NCBI GenBank assembly: GCA_040222275.1
Contig: JAVKDJ010000013.1
Coordinates: forward strand, 248,001-312,000
DNA: 64,000 nt
Source of the DNA: CAXBNB01 sp040222275
Lineage (GTDB): Bacteria; Bacteroidota; Bacteroidia; Cytophagales; Cyclobacteriaceae
Reading direction: 5' to 3'
The notes below the pieces were generated by a model. It made no database searches, was not told the DNA's origin, and worked only from the letters and a program-made list of their open reading frames with translations. Both the position numbers and the translations under genes were made by a program. Every line of letters starts with the position of its first letter. The stretch's first letter is position 1. Below, one piece after another: positions 26,478-36,525 of this stretch.

Positions 26478-27290
26478 TTATGACCTCCTGCGCCAGCGTT
26501 TTACTACAACTACTACAGCAACAAAACCAATCACAAATGGCCAAAGGCTGATGGCACCTACTAATACCGATAAAAAGTTTTGCCAGCCATTGCTGAGGGA
26601 TTTTTTAATTCTTGCCAGAAAGCCAGGCCTTGCTTCCGAATTGTAGGTGTAAGGAAGCAACTCATAAAAACCAAGGTGGATTGTGCTGTATTCCACCTGG
26701 CGGCTGAGGTAGTTGAACTGTCCTTGTTTTATTTCTATTTCCGTGCGGATATCATTCAGGTTTCTCTCAATTTCCAGTATTTCCTTTATAGAGGTCGTCT
26801 TTTTTAGAAGTTCGAGGTAGCGTTGCTCCAGGGCTTTTTGGTTTTTGATCCTCGTTTCCAGGTCATAGTACCGCTCGCTTACATCATTGGCATTGACAGA
26901 TCGGTGCTCCACCCACTCGGATTTTCCCGCCAGGGAATTGAACAGCTCGTCGAACTTGTCGCTTACCACCCGTATGGTGAGGTTGTAGTTGATCCTGTCA
27001 TTTTGGGTGGATTGATTTTCATTTTCTATAGAGGCATCAAATTTATCAAGTTCTGAAACTATGGCCTGGTAAGTTTGTTCAGCGTTTTCAACTTTTAAAG
27101 TGAGGCTACCGCTCTTGATAATTTTTTTGGTTGGCCCTTCCTGATGGTCATTCATGGGTTGGGATTGCAGGGCCTCCCTGGCGACCATCTTACCACTGAA
27201 TTCGGCTATAGCTGGCGACCCTGAATCGCCATTGCCGCTACAGCTCAACAAAGACAGAATTGTCAAAAGGATGATTGTTGTTTTTAACAT
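26478..27290 (-). CDS. DUF4349 domain lipoprotein
   Basis: 270 residues: a lipoprotein signal (Cys17 after LSLLS), then the DUF4349 region IKSGSLTLKVENAEQTYQAIVSELDKFDASIENE ... RVVSDKFDELFNSLAG, a coiled-coil stretch (ETRIKNQKALEQRYLELLKKTTSIKEILEIERNLNDIRTEIE), and a C-terminal membrane helix with a basic tail (FVIGFVAVVVVVKRWRRRS). The function of the family is unknown. Confidence 0.88.
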   Translation of the reverse strand: MLKTTIILLTILSLLSCSGNGDSGSPAIAEFSGKMVAREALQSQPMNDHQEGPTKKIIKSGSLTLKVENAEQTYQAIVSELDKFDASIENENQSTQNDRINYNLTIRVVSDKFDELFNSLAGKSEWVEHRSVNANDVSERYYDLETRIKNQKALEQRYLELLKKTTSIKEILEIERNLNDIRTEIEIKQGQFNYLSRQVEYSTIHLGFYELLPYTYNSEARPGFLARIKKSLSNGWQNFLSVLVGAISLWPFVIGFVAVVVVVKRWRRRS

Positions 27291-27378
27291 TTAGCTTCCG
27301 TTTATGTACAATAACCTGATAATCCAATGAATATTCTAACCCTCCGTATATTTATTTTAGCCCTGCTATAGCGATCAT

Positions 27379-27415
27379 AAAAAAGCCCCAATACATTTCG
27401 TTTTGGGGCTTTTTT
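27379..27415 (-). terminator. Rho-independent terminator after the SnoaL-like gene
   Basis: AAAAAAGCCCCA pairs with TGGGGCTTTTTT around a short loop; A and T runs on both sides make it active in either direction. It lies just downstream of the - strand gene ending at 27429. Confidence 0.8.
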
Positions 27416-27428
27416 ACGGATTTCATCC

Positions 27429-27800
27429 TCAACCCTGTGGCTGTGGGGTAAAGAAAAATTGTTCCTTCACGATCTTTCCATTGACGACTTCATAGACACA
27501 AACTTCTTCCATCGCTACCCGACCCATGCCTTTGAAGTCGGCATCTAGGTTCATGGTGATGGTGAAGAAATTTTCAGCGACCAATGGCTCGGACACCTCC
27601 AGAGAGTTGAATTTTTCAACCATTTCATTGAATTGCTCCCCTTTCTTAATAATGGCATCAAGGCCTTCCACCAATTCGGCGGGCGATCCCTTGGGTTCAA
27701 TGCTCACGCAGTTGTCCGCGTATAATTCTTTTTGTGCTGCCTCCCATTGACCGGTTCGGCAGAGTTCAACAAGGCGATTGGCTATTTCTTTTGTGCTCAT
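27429..27800 (-). CDS. SnoaL-like / nuclear transport factor 2 fold protein
   Basis: 123 residues from ATG 27800 (MSTKEIANRLVELCRTGQWEAAQKELY); a longer frame to 27995 would add 65 residues without any recognisable feature. The pattern (LYADNCVSIEPKGSPAELVEGLDAIIKKGEQF, FFTITMNLDADFKGMGRVAMEEVCVYEVVNGKIVKEQFFF) is that of small SnoaL-like cone-shaped proteins, some of which are isomerases or hydrolases and many of which are unassigned. The 400-nt stretch from 27801 to 28200 shows no gene or clear signal. Confidence 0.82.
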   Translation of the reverse strand: MSTKEIANRLVELCRTGQWEAAQKELYADNCVSIEPKGSPAELVEGLDAIIKKGEQFNEMVEKFNSLEVSEPLVAENFFTITMNLDADFKGMGRVAMEEVCVYEVVNGKIVKEQFFFTPQPQG

Positions 27801-28200
27801 GGATAGTAGGGTTTTGTTTTGAAAAATAAATGAGTAATAGGATACGGTGAAATAGGCGTAGTGGATACGGTATCCAGCTAAATTACTAATTGAACTTACA
27901 ATGTTTGCGTTGATAGTTATTCTTATTAGGATCCGAAAATGTTTGGTGAGATTTACTCTGACATCTAAATATTTAGAAAGTACTTCTGAATTCAATTAAA
28001 TAATGTTTGATGCCTAGTTATAGAAAGTCTAGGCACGTTTACCCAGTGGATGGGTTGACACCACTTAATTTATATATGAAACCAAAATCGATATATTTGA
28101 CCGACAGCTTACATATTAGGGTTAGGGATCGATTTTTAGATGACCTAAGTAGATGTTCAATAGTTTTAAATAATTTAGATTTTTTCAAAAGAAACGACCA

Positions 28201-30297
28201 ATGAAACAGATTTACCTTCTTATGATTCTACAATTAATTCTGGTAGGCAAATTAATGTCTCAGTGGGTTCAAACTACTGGGATATCAGGTGGATACTCCG
28301 GAGACATAGTTGAAATTAATTCTGTATTGTTTGTTTCAGGTGGAAATGGAGGTGTTTTTAAATCGACAGACAGAGGGGAATCATGGGTGTTGGCAATAAA
28401 TGGTCTTCCTTCAAACGCCAGCATACAAGCACTCGGAAAGGATGCTGAAAATTTATACGCGTCTATTTACCAAAATGGAATATTCCAATCTTCGGATATG
28501 GGAGAATCATGGTTTCCACTAAACGCAGGAATTGAAAATTTGACATTCTACAATTTTCAGGCTCAAGATGGCAATATTTATGCAGGTGAAGCTAACGGAG
28601 GCATTTACTTTTTATCCGATACCGACACATTTTGGAAAAATGTGAGCAACGGGATTTCGGGAATACAATTTCAGGATTTCGTTTTCTACGATTCAAAAAT
28701 ATATGCAGCAGGAGATAATCTATACGAGTCTTCAAACTATGGTGAAACATGGGAATCCACTCAAATTGACGGCATGACCTTGAAAGGTATTGAGTCAATC
28801 GGAATTAAGAATAATACCTTTTATGTGGCAAATAGCGAAGGAGTATTTCTGTCCAAAGATGAACTCCAAACCTGGAAAAAAACCTCACTTAATGTTGGTG
28901 CAAGCATAACTAACATTGACACAACCGAAAATAAAGTATACCTGACATCATCGGTTGGAAGAATATTCTATACGGAAGATGATGGATCTAATTGGTCTGT
29001 AATCAATAACCCTCTCACTAAAAAATTTGCGAATTCCGCTTTGTTTTTAGGGGATGACATATATATGAGTGCAGATGATGGATTGTTTAGATCAATGGAT
29101 AGTGGTAAAGCATTTTTTAGAGTCAATAATGATAATGTTTGGACTGATAGTAATTCGGGCCTAACCAATCATCAGATAGTCAGTTTGGCTACAAATTCGG
29201 ATTACCTGTTTGCAGGAACGGAGAGCCAGGGAATATTTGTGTCAGCTAATTCAGGAGATTCGTGGGAAGTAGCGAATGTTGGATTAGAAGCACTGAACTC
29301 AGATAATATAACCAACATCTTACCCTTAGGGGACAGAGTAATTTTAAGTACAAAAGGGCCACTTTATGAAAGTGTTAATAATGGACGAAGTTGGGTACAA
29401 GTTTTTGATCCAGGTATCAACAAGGGCATAAGCGCTTCGGGGTTCAATCAAGGTTTATTAGCATTTGGAGTGAATGGAGATGGAATTTATACCTCATCAG
29501 ATTCGCTCAAATCGTGGGGTTTGGCATCAACTCAAGGTATAAATACTAATACGGATTACAGATATATTGAAGTTGAGGGTGACAGTATTTTCGTGGGCAC
29601 GGTTGAAGGAGAAGTATTTTTGAGTCCGGATAAAGGTCAAAGTTGGCAGGAAATCACAAAAGAAGAGAATTTTTCTACAATCAATAGCTTGAATTTCCAA
29701 GATGGTGTGCTTCATGTAGCAAGCTGGAAAGGTCTGTTTTCTTTGTCCAAAGAAAATATTTGGTCTAAAGATTTTGGAAGTCCAGACGATGTTCCGGTTC
29801 ATGATATTCAATTTTATAATGACAGCCTGTTTTTGGCCACAAGTGACGGATTCTTTTATAAGCTAAATGGAACTAATAAATGGAATAAACAGAATGATGG
29901 TTTAGGTGATGAAATTCTCACAAAATTGCTGGTTTATAATAAGTTTATTTTTACAGGTACCTTCGGTGCAAGCGTATGGAAAATGGCAATATCAGATTTA
30001 GACATTCAAGAAATTACTAACCTCATAGTTGAAAATGACCCGAGTAATCAATTAGCCATTTACCCCAATCCTGCAAAGGGACAAGTATCCATAGGATTAA
30101 ACAGTGGACATCTAGGTGAGATTACTATATCAATATTAAGCCTGGATGGAAGTGCCCTTTTCAGAAAAACAGCTCATAAAAGCAAGATGGAAATCAATGA
30201 AATTGTTGATTTGAACCACTTTCAAAACGGGATATACTTAATAAGAGTGAACTACTCTAATAGATCGGTTTCTCACAAAATTCTAATTCAAAAGTAA
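28201..30297 (+). CDS. T9SS-exported beta-propeller (sortilin/BNR-like) protein
   Basis: 698 residues with a signal peptide (MKQIYLLMILQLILVGKLMSQ). It has many repeats of the type S-x-D-x-G-x-S-W (STDRGESWVL, SSDMGESWFP, SSNYGETWES, SANSGDSWEV, SVNNGRSWVQ, SPDKGQSWQE), which are Asp-box hairpins of a six- to ten-bladed propeller. The last 80 residues (LAIYPNPAKGQVSIGLNSG ... GIYLIRVNYSNRSVSHKILIQK) are a type A sorting domain for type IX secretion. It is more AT-rich than its neighbours. The function is unknown; perhaps a surface or secreted binding protein. Confidence 0.85.
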   Translation: MKQIYLLMILQLILVGKLMSQWVQTTGISGGYSGDIVEINSVLFVSGGNGGVFKSTDRGESWVLAINGLPSNASIQALGKDAENLYASIYQNGIFQSSDMGESWFPLNAGIENLTFYNFQAQDGNIYAGEANGGIYFLSDTDTFWKNVSNGISGIQFQDFVFYDSKIYAAGDNLYESSNYGETWESTQIDGMTLKGIESIGIKNNTFYVANSEGVFLSKDELQTWKKTSLNVGASITNIDTTENKVYLTSSVGRIFYTEDDGSNWSVINNPLTKKFANSALFLGDDIYMSADDGLFRSMDSGKAFFRVNNDNVWTDSNSGLTNHQIVSLATNSDYLFAGTESQGIFVSANSGDSWEVANVGLEALNSDNITNILPLGDRVILSTKGPLYESVNNGRSWVQVFDPGINKGISASGFNQGLLAFGVNGDGIYTSSDSLKSWGLASTQGINTNTDYRYIEVEGDSIFVGTVEGEVFLSPDKGQSWQEITKEENFSTINSLNFQDGVLHVASWKGLFSLSKENIWSKDFGSPDDVPVHDIQFYNDSLFLATSDGFFYKLNGTNKWNKQNDGLGDEILTKLLVYNKFIFTGTFGASVWKMAISDLDIQEITNLIVENDPSNQLAIYPNPAKGQVSIGLNSGHLGEITISILSLDGSALFRKTAHKSKMEINEIVDLNHFQNGIYLIRVNYSNRSVSHKILIQK

Positions 30298-30315
30298 ACA
30301 ACAAGGGTTCATGCG

Positions 30316-31545
30316 TCATTCTTTGCCAACAAACAGATCCTTTTTGTAGAGGACAATTTCTTCTTGAGCTCCGTTTCTCAATAGGGTCAGGTTCAATTGA
30401 CTGCTGTTTTTTAGCGTGTTGGAATTCAGAAAGGTGCAAAACTTATCCACATTGGAGTGGTCAAAATCAAACTCATTGATCCTGAGGATTTGATCATCCA
30501 GCTTCAAACCGGCCAGTGCAGCCGGGGAGTTGTTGTATAGAAACCCAACATAGAGTTTGTTGTCCCTGTAAATGACCCTGAAGCCAAATGAATGATAAGC
30601 CTCTATTTTTTCAGTATTCTTTCGTTTGCGGAGTATGATTTCCCTGTCGGGCCAATTGATGATGGTGTGGTAATTCTCAAAAAAATCAAGACCCAGCAAT
30701 TTATCAGAATGGTTGGATAAGGTAATCAACTGATCATTCAGAACAGCGGGTTGGGTTTTGCCAATAGCAAATGAGTGGACAAGGGCCACATAGGAGCTGT
30801 CAGGCTGCTCATAGCCAAAAGCCCCGGAGGCAATGCTGCCATATCCCGAGGTAGTTTGGCATTTGTGCTTGTTTGCCCTGCGGCAGAGTTTATTGTAAGT
30901 TTTCTTCGAGGATTTGTAAAAACCCTTGGCACCAAAGTCCACATAGGACCGGCCGTCTCGTATGCCATTGATGCTTATAGGTACCTTCGGCGTGCCGGAG
31001 TAGCCTGTGGTAAAGTCAATCCTGGCGTCATTGCCCCTGACCGTGTAGTTTTTATTACCCGTAATTGTGATCTCATTTTTTTCAAAATCAAATTCCCAAA
31101 CAGCCTTTTTCATCAGGTTGGCACCTATCACCCCCGAAATATTGAGGCACCTGATGGTTGGGGGCGATTTGTCGAAGTTATGGATGGTTGTGGCATTGTT
31201 GAGAAAATTGATTCCCCCAATGCTCAATTTATCTATGATCGTCAGGGACAATTCGAGGCTGTTGTCCTGTGAGTCGAGGTATTTTTTGTGATATACGTGC
31301 TCAAGTTTGAGTGCCTCGGCCAATTCACGCGAAATAATGTTGGGAGTGCCGGTATCCAGCAGGAAAGAATACTCTGTACCTTTGATAAGCACTGGTATCA
31401 CTATATGCCCACTTGGGAGTTTTTTGAAGTTGAATGTGGTAGAAAAAACCTCATTTTCGATCACAGTCTGGTTGTATAACTTGTTGAGTTTGCACGAAGT
31501 GGACAGGCAAGAGACCAGGAAGAGGGCTAAAAAAATTCTAAACAT
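30316..31545 (-). CDS. Retropepsin-like aspartyl protease with PDZ domain, lipoprotein
   Basis: About 409 residues from ATG 31545 (MFRIFLALFLVSCLSTSC, lipoprotein Cys18); an ATG at 31560 adds five residues. The N-terminal half holds YSFLLDTGTPNIIS, with the catalytic D-T-G motif, and a second half-site-like SYVDFGAKGFYKS, as in single-chain retropepsin-like proteins. The C-terminal part (GFRVIYRDNKLYVGFLYNNSPAALAGLKLDDQILRINEFDF) is a PDZ domain. It converges with the preceding T9SS gene with 18 nt between stops. Confidence 0.85.
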   Translation of the reverse strand: MFRIFLALFLVSCLSTSCKLNKLYNQTVIENEVFSTTFNFKKLPSGHIVIPVLIKGTEYSFLLDTGTPNIISRELAEALKLEHVYHKKYLDSQDNSLELSLTIIDKLSIGGINFLNNATTIHNFDKSPPTIRCLNISGVIGANLMKKAVWEFDFEKNEITITGNKNYTVRGNDARIDFTTGYSGTPKVPISINGIRDGRSYVDFGAKGFYKSSKKTYNKLCRRANKHKCQTTSGYGSIASGAFGYEQPDSSYVALVHSFAIGKTQPAVLNDQLITLSNHSDKLLGLDFFENYHTIINWPDREIILRKRKNTEKIEAYHSFGFRVIYRDNKLYVGFLYNNSPAALAGLKLDDQILRINEFDFDHSNVDKFCTFLNSNTLKNSSQLNLTLLRNGAQEEIVLYKKDLFVGKE

Positions 31546-31763
31546 TATCACATTCCTCAAATCACATCCTTGTTCCTACACCGGAACTAAAGGATAGGCG
31601 AAAGTACAGAATATTCCAGCAAGGTTAAAGGAATATGCTTGCCACACACAACTGTGATGCCTTACCGTTAGCATTTTTATTTAAAATTCAACGATTTGGT
31701 GGTTGGATGACAAACTGGTTTTTTTATTCTCTGCATATTTGCGTGAAATTTTAAAAATGAGAC

Positions 31764-32525
31764 ATGAGAACAATTATTGGTTTTGGCTTTTTGGCCTTGA
31801 TGGTGCTTGGATGTGAAAGAAAGAAAAATGACGATAGGGTTGAGCGAAATGCCTACGAATTTCCTGAAGCCTTCCAAAACGGGCTAGACGCCCATGGAGG
31901 ACTGTCTTTGTGGAACGGCTTTGGCACGTTAACGTTTAATGAAATTTCAGGGGAAGATACCATCAGCCACTTGTTGGACCTTAAAAACCGCAATGAGCGG
32001 ATGGAAAAAAAGGGTGAATATAAAATTGGGTTTACGCAGGATACTGTCAGTACCTATCCCTCTGTCAATAGTTTCCCGAATAAAAACCCAAGGTTTTTCC
32101 ACAACCTTAGGTTCTACTTTTTCGCCATACCCTTTGTGACAGCCGACGATGGGGCCAACCAGGAAGAGATGCCCGCAGGTGAGTTGAATGGTGTTGGGTA
32201 CAATAGGATAAAAATTACCTTTGGAGATGATGTGGGGATCGCCCCCAAAGACCAATATGTCCTGTGGTACGATCAGAAAACCCACCTTCTGGAGATGATC
32301 AATTATTCGGTCACTTACTTTGACGAGTCCAAATCAGAGCAATACAATGCGATAGTATTTGGCCAGTGGAAGGATTTTCACGGCCTCAAAATGCCAACGG
32401 AAATGATAGGCTACAAGTGGGAAAATGAAAAGTTGGGGGAAGAAAGATATCGCAAATATTTTGATGCCATCGGGTTTTCCAGGGAACGACCTGATCCCTC
32501 CGTGTTTGTGGACCTACAGGATTGA
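31764..32525 (+). CDS. Lipoprotein of a DUF6503-like family
   Basis: 253 residues beginning MRTIIGFGFLALMVLGCERKK (lipoprotein Cys17). The body, AFQNGLDAHGGLSLWNGFGTLTFNEIS ... EDTISHLLDLKNRNERMEKKGEYKIGF ... YVLWYDQKTHLLEMINYSVTYFDE ... GLKMPTEMIGYKWENEKLG, resembles small outer-membrane lipoproteins of the LolA/LolB-like sheet fold. No enzymatic motif is seen. The function is unknown. Confidence 0.75.
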   Translation: MRTIIGFGFLALMVLGCERKKNDDRVERNAYEFPEAFQNGLDAHGGLSLWNGFGTLTFNEISGEDTISHLLDLKNRNERMEKKGEYKIGFTQDTVSTYPSVNSFPNKNPRFFHNLRFYFFAIPFVTADDGANQEEMPAGELNGVGYNRIKITFGDDVGIAPKDQYVLWYDQKTHLLEMINYSVTYFDESKSEQYNAIVFGQWKDFHGLKMPTEMIGYKWENEKLGEERYRKYFDAIGFSRERPDPSVFVDLQD

Positions 32526-32554
32526 ATGTTGCAGGGGCACTTGGGTTGCCATGC

Positions 32555-33751
32555 TTACTTCAGTAGCAGCGAAGTGTCGCCATAACTTAAAAAACGGTAG
32601 TCTTTGGCCAGGGCTTCCTGATAGATTTTTTTCCAGTCGTCACCAATAAAAGCAGCGACCAAGAGTATCAGCGTAGAGCCTGGTTGGTGGTAATTGGTGA
32701 ACAGGCCAGAGCATACTTTGAAGTCATAACCGGGATAAATGAAAATTTCAGTTTCTCCGGCAAGTGTATCCCTCTTTTCACTTTGCATTTTGTCCAGTAC
32801 CGCTTGCAGGGCGTCTTGCATAGTAGGATGGGAGTGGACCGGTGCTTCATAAGGGGCATTCTTTTCAATATGGAAGCCAGCATCGTCATCTTTGAGGAGC
32901 TTGGCACCATACCAATAAGTGCTCTCCAGGGTGCGCATGGCTGTAGTGCCTACAGGGATGATGCGCCCAGTGGCAGAGAGTAGGTGCTCTAAGTTTTGAC
33001 GGGTGATGATGATTTTTTCATTGTGCATAGGGTGGTTCGTGAAGTCCTTTTCTTTGATAGGGCGAAAAGTACCAGCACTTACATGCAGGGTGAGGTAGTC
33101 TGTTTGGATACCATTTTCCTCCAGTTCATCAATAATAGCATCGGTAAAGTGTAGTCCGGCTGTGGGGGCTGCAACTGCACCTTCCAACTCAGAAAAGACC
33201 GTCTGATACCGTGCTTTATCGTCTTTTTCTGCCTCCCTGTTCAGGTAGGGGGGCAGGGGCACATTGCCTCCCGATTCGATAATGTCCAAAAAGTCAGATG
33301 GGGTGTCCCAGTCAAAACGCACAAGGTTTTGCTCCCTGTTTTCCAGGGTGGCCTTTACTGTAAACTCACCATGCGATTCCGAGCAAACAACCATGCTCAG
33401 GGTGCCTTCTTTCCATTTTTTGGCATTGCCAATCATACACCTCCATGTGCAGCTTTTTTTAGTTTTTAGAGCCAGCTGAAAGTCAGGGTGTGGCGAAACG
33501 GGCTCGGTAAGGAAAATTTCGATCCGTGCACCTGTGGTTTTGGTAAAAAAAAGCCTGGCAGCTATCACCTTGGTGTTGTTGAACATCAGCAGCGAACCTT
33601 TGGGAACCACGTCTTTTACATCCCTGAAAGCGTGGTGGGATATTTGTCCATCCTGATATTTCAGTAGTTTGGAAAGGTCTCGTTCGGCAAGTGGATACCT
33701 GGCTATTTTACTTTCCGGCAGCTGATAGAGGTACTCTTCCAGGCTTGTCAT
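32555..33751 (-). CDS. queA: S-adenosylmethionine:tRNA ribosyltransferase-isomerase
   Basis: 398 residues. QueA motifs are clear: LPESKIARYPLAERDLSKLL at the start, LLMFNNTKVIAARL, YQTVFSELEGAVAAPTAGLHFT and LTLHVSAGTFRPI. The enzyme adds the epoxycyclopentane ring to preQ1 in tRNA wobble position 34 for queuosine. A queuosine precursor transporter gene (yhhQ) lies about 3 kb away. Confidence 0.95.
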   Translation of the reverse strand: MTSLEEYLYQLPESKIARYPLAERDLSKLLKYQDGQISHHAFRDVKDVVPKGSLLMFNNTKVIAARLFFTKTTGARIEIFLTEPVSPHPDFQLALKTKKSCTWRCMIGNAKKWKEGTLSMVVCSESHGEFTVKATLENREQNLVRFDWDTPSDFLDIIESGGNVPLPPYLNREAEKDDKARYQTVFSELEGAVAAPTAGLHFTDAIIDELEENGIQTDYLTLHVSAGTFRPIKEKDFTNHPMHNEKIIITRQNLEHLLSATGRIIPVGTTAMRTLESTYWYGAKLLKDDDAGFHIEKNAPYEAPVHSHPTMQDALQAVLDKMQSEKRDTLAGETEIFIYPGYDFKVCSGLFTNYHQPGSTLILLVAAFIGDDWKKIYQEALAKDYRFLSYGDTSLLLK

Positions 33752-34177
33752 AGTGTGATGGCTTGGTTTATGCCGCGAATCTTTGTTTTATTATTCAATT
33801 TTGCAATAATCATACATGGTTTTAGCAAGCGGGGATTAAGTTTTCTTTGGCCTATTTTCTAAAGTACCGATAAAATTAAAAAACCAGACGAATTAAAAAC
33901 TGTCAATGAACTTGCTACATTTGAATAGACAGTATCTTGAGCTCGTTCGGTTTTAATATATGGGATGACGAAAATAGGAAAGGTGTGACTTCAATAAATT
34001 CTAAATTTAGGTAAACGAATTTCAAAAAAAACAGCAATTTAAATTTTATGGGATGCTCGCAAGAATGATATGCTGGAAACCATGTTCATTAATTTGAGAT
34101 TGAGCTATCATCAATTACTATACTGCCAGGACTATATTATAAATTCATCAAACTCAGAACCACCTTATTTTATTCGA

Positions 34178-35326
34178 ATGAAAAATTGCGCAAAACTGTT
34201 CGGTTTTATACTGGTTGTTTTCCATTTCAATCCTCATGTTTTATATGCTCAAAATAATGAGGAGCTATTACATTTTGCAATAAATGGAAGTGTTAATATC
34301 GATACGGGATCGGTGCAATTGGATCTTTATTATGATACCGATTATTACGCTTCTGGAACAAAAAAAGTAGTAGCCAATATTGAAAATGGAGCGTTCTATA
34401 TGGAAGGCTTGATTCCTTATCCACAGGGGTTTACGTTGAGCTCTGGCGACCATTATTATACAGGTATTTTCATAATAGAGCCTGGAGTTCAATCTATGAA
34501 ATGCAACATTGATTCAGCAGGAGAAATACCAGTGATCGAGAATAAAGCCATGACAGAATTTCGAACTGGTTATAATACAGCGTTTAGTCCTGTTAGAAGA
34601 GAAATTCAACTTCATAAAGATAAAGTGCAGGGCCTGGCTCTACATTATGAAAATAATATTCCTCACAATATTAAGCTTAACTTAGAAATGGAATTGAGGG
34701 AATTATATTTAAAAAGTGACAGTTCTTTTCTCAATTATGTTTCAAACAACCCCCGATCTTATTTGGCATTTTGGAAATTTATAAACCTATTTGGAGTAAT
34801 AGGATATGAACCTATATATGACTCAATTTTAGAGCAGTTTCACGATTCTTTGCTGGACATCCATGCAGGCCGGGTTTTAATAAAGAAAATCAAAACTTCA
34901 AGCAGTCTAACATACGGAAGGGAATTTCCAAAAATGAATGTGGTGGATATTCAGGACCAGCCGCTGAATTATGGTTTGTTCAATGAAAAAAAATATACAC
35001 TTCTTGATTTTTGGTTTAGCGGGTGTCACCCGTGCATTGCACAATTTCCACATTTAAAACGAATATACGAAGAGTATAAACATGAAGGTTTTGAAATAGT
35101 GGGTATATCTACTGATAGATTAGAATATGGAAAAAAATGGAAGAGTACAATTGCAAAACATGAACTTGCATGGCTCCAATATTGGGATAAAGATGGGTTG
35201 GAATGCTCAAGTTTATCAATTAACAAGTTTCCAACTAATTACCTGTTGGATGGTCAGGGTAAGATTATAAAGAAAGACTTAAAGCCAATTGAACTAGAAC
35301 AGTTTTTAGCTGAACATCTAAAATAG
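34178..35326 (+). CDS. TlpA-like thiol-disulfide oxidoreductase with DUF4369 domain
   Basis: About 382 residues from ATG 34178, which starts a signal peptide (MKNCAKLFGFILVVFHFNPHVLYAQ). The N-terminal DUF4369-like part (FAINGSVNIDTGSVQLDLYYDT) is followed by a helical middle and a C-terminal thioredoxin fold with YTLLDFWFSGCHPCIAQFPHLKRIYEEY, active site CHPC, and FPTNYLLDGQGKI with the cis-proline region. It is a periplasmic redox protein. The segment is AT-rich. The gap 33752-34177 has no gene; TACATTTG at 33916-33923 fits a -7 element but has no -33 partner. Confidence 0.88.
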   Translation: MKNCAKLFGFILVVFHFNPHVLYAQNNEELLHFAINGSVNIDTGSVQLDLYYDTDYYASGTKKVVANIENGAFYMEGLIPYPQGFTLSSGDHYYTGIFIIEPGVQSMKCNIDSAGEIPVIENKAMTEFRTGYNTAFSPVRREIQLHKDKVQGLALHYENNIPHNIKLNLEMELRELYLKSDSSFLNYVSNNPRSYLAFWKFINLFGVIGYEPIYDSILEQFHDSLLDIHAGRVLIKKIKTSSSLTYGREFPKMNVVDIQDQPLNYGLFNEKKYTLLDFWFSGCHPCIAQFPHLKRIYEEYKHEGFEIVGISTDRLEYGKKWKSTIAKHELAWLQYWDKDGLECSSLSINKFPTNYLLDGQGKIIKKDLKPIELEQFLAEHLK

Positions 35327-35436
35327 CTGGTAAAATCAAATACCCTTTTCGAAAGTGCACCTCAAAAGTTTCATGCTTTTGCGGCAGAGGCGGATTTTAT
35401 TTTTTGTCTTTCCATCCAATGGTGTAATTTAGGCGA

Positions 35437-36525
35437 ATGTCTTTACAATTGAAATTCACCCCCTATACACTCAAATTCAATTTTGCCGCTGGAACATCCA
35501 GAGGTGTTTTTCATGAGAAAACCGTGTGGTTTATCAAATTGTACCAGGGGGATGATCCGCTCACTTTTGGGTTGGGCGAGGTAGCCCCCATCGATCGCCT
35601 AAGTGTTGATTATAGTGCCTCTTTCGAAGTGGTGCTCGGCAAACTGGCCACTAAGATCAGTAGCTGCCCCATACCTGCCAATGAGGAAGAAGTTTTTAAC
35701 AGGGTGGAGGAGCTGGTGCCCCGCGAATTGCCCTCGGTACGCTTTGCATTGGAAACGGCCATGCTGGACTTGATCAATGGCGGCAGCAGAGAGATTTTTA
35801 AAAACGCTTTTTTTCGTAAAGAAAAAAAAATCCCAATCAACGGATTGGTTTGGATGGGGGATGAGGATTTTATGAAAAGCCAGATAGACCTGAAAATAAA
35901 ATCGGGGTTTACCTGCATTAAAATAAAAATCGGGGCACTGGATTTCGAAAAGGAGTGCAAACTTTTGGGCTATATCCGCCAAAATTACCCTGGCAAGAAA
36001 CTGACCGTGCGTGTAGATGCCAATGGCGCCTTTAGGACCGAAGAATGTATGCTAAAGCTCAAAGCACTGGAAAAATTCGATCTGCACTCCATAGAGCAAC
36101 CTATCATGCCACGTCAGCCCGAAGCTATGGCCTTGTTGTGCATAAAAACCAAGTTGCCTATTGCGCTGGATGAAGAGTTGATTGGCGTAAATGGAAAGGC
36201 CAACAAAACCAACTTGCTCAATGAAATAAAACCTGCATACATCATCCTGAAGCCTGGTTTGGTAGGAGGGTTTCGTTCTACCATGGAGTGGATTGAAATA
36301 GCTGAAAGTATGGGCATTGGCTGGTGGATTACATCGGCCCTGGAGTCCAACATCGGCCTCAATGCCATTTGCCAATTTACTTCACGATATAAAATAAAGA
36401 CACATCAGGGACTGGGAACGGGGCAGCTGTACGAAAACAACATCCCGTCTCCTTTGGCCATTGAGGGCGAAAATATATTGTACATGCAGGATGGAAACTG
36501 GGACCTGACCCGGGTGGCTTTCTAA
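35437..36525 (+). CDS. menC: o-Succinylbenzoate synthase (enolase superfamily)
   Basis: 362 residues. Enolase-superfamily catalytic pattern: GFTCIKIKIGALDF (K-x-K), VRVDANGAF (Asp ligand), SIEQPI (Glu ligand), IALDEEL (Asp/Glu ligand) and YIILKPGLVGGF (second Lys). This arrangement fits OSBS, which dehydrates SHCHC in menaquinone synthesis; dipeptide epimerase is the main alternative. Its stop overlaps the stop of the convergent yhhQ gene by 4 nt. Confidence 0.82.
   Translation: MSLQLKFTPYTLKFNFAAGTSRGVFHEKTVWFIKLYQGDDPLTFGLGEVAPIDRLSVDYSASFEVVLGKLATKISSCPIPANEEEVFNRVEELVPRELPSVRFALETAMLDLINGGSREIFKNAFFRKEKKIPINGLVWMGDEDFMKSQIDLKIKSGFTCIKIKIGALDFEKECKLLGYIRQNYPGKKLTVRVDANGAFRTEECMLKLKALEKFDLHSIEQPIMPRQPEAMALLCIKTKLPIALDEELIGVNGKANKTNLLNEIKPAYIILKPGLVGGFRSTMEWIEIAESMGIGWWITSALESNIGLNAICQFTSRYKIKTHQGLGTGQLYENNIPSPLAIEGENILYMQDGNWDLTRVAF

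Noticed and set aside
28007..28204. 65-residue frame before the T9SS propeller gene
   Set aside because: Overlaps the start of the next gene, has no family likeness or signal, and lies in AT-rich intergenic sequence.
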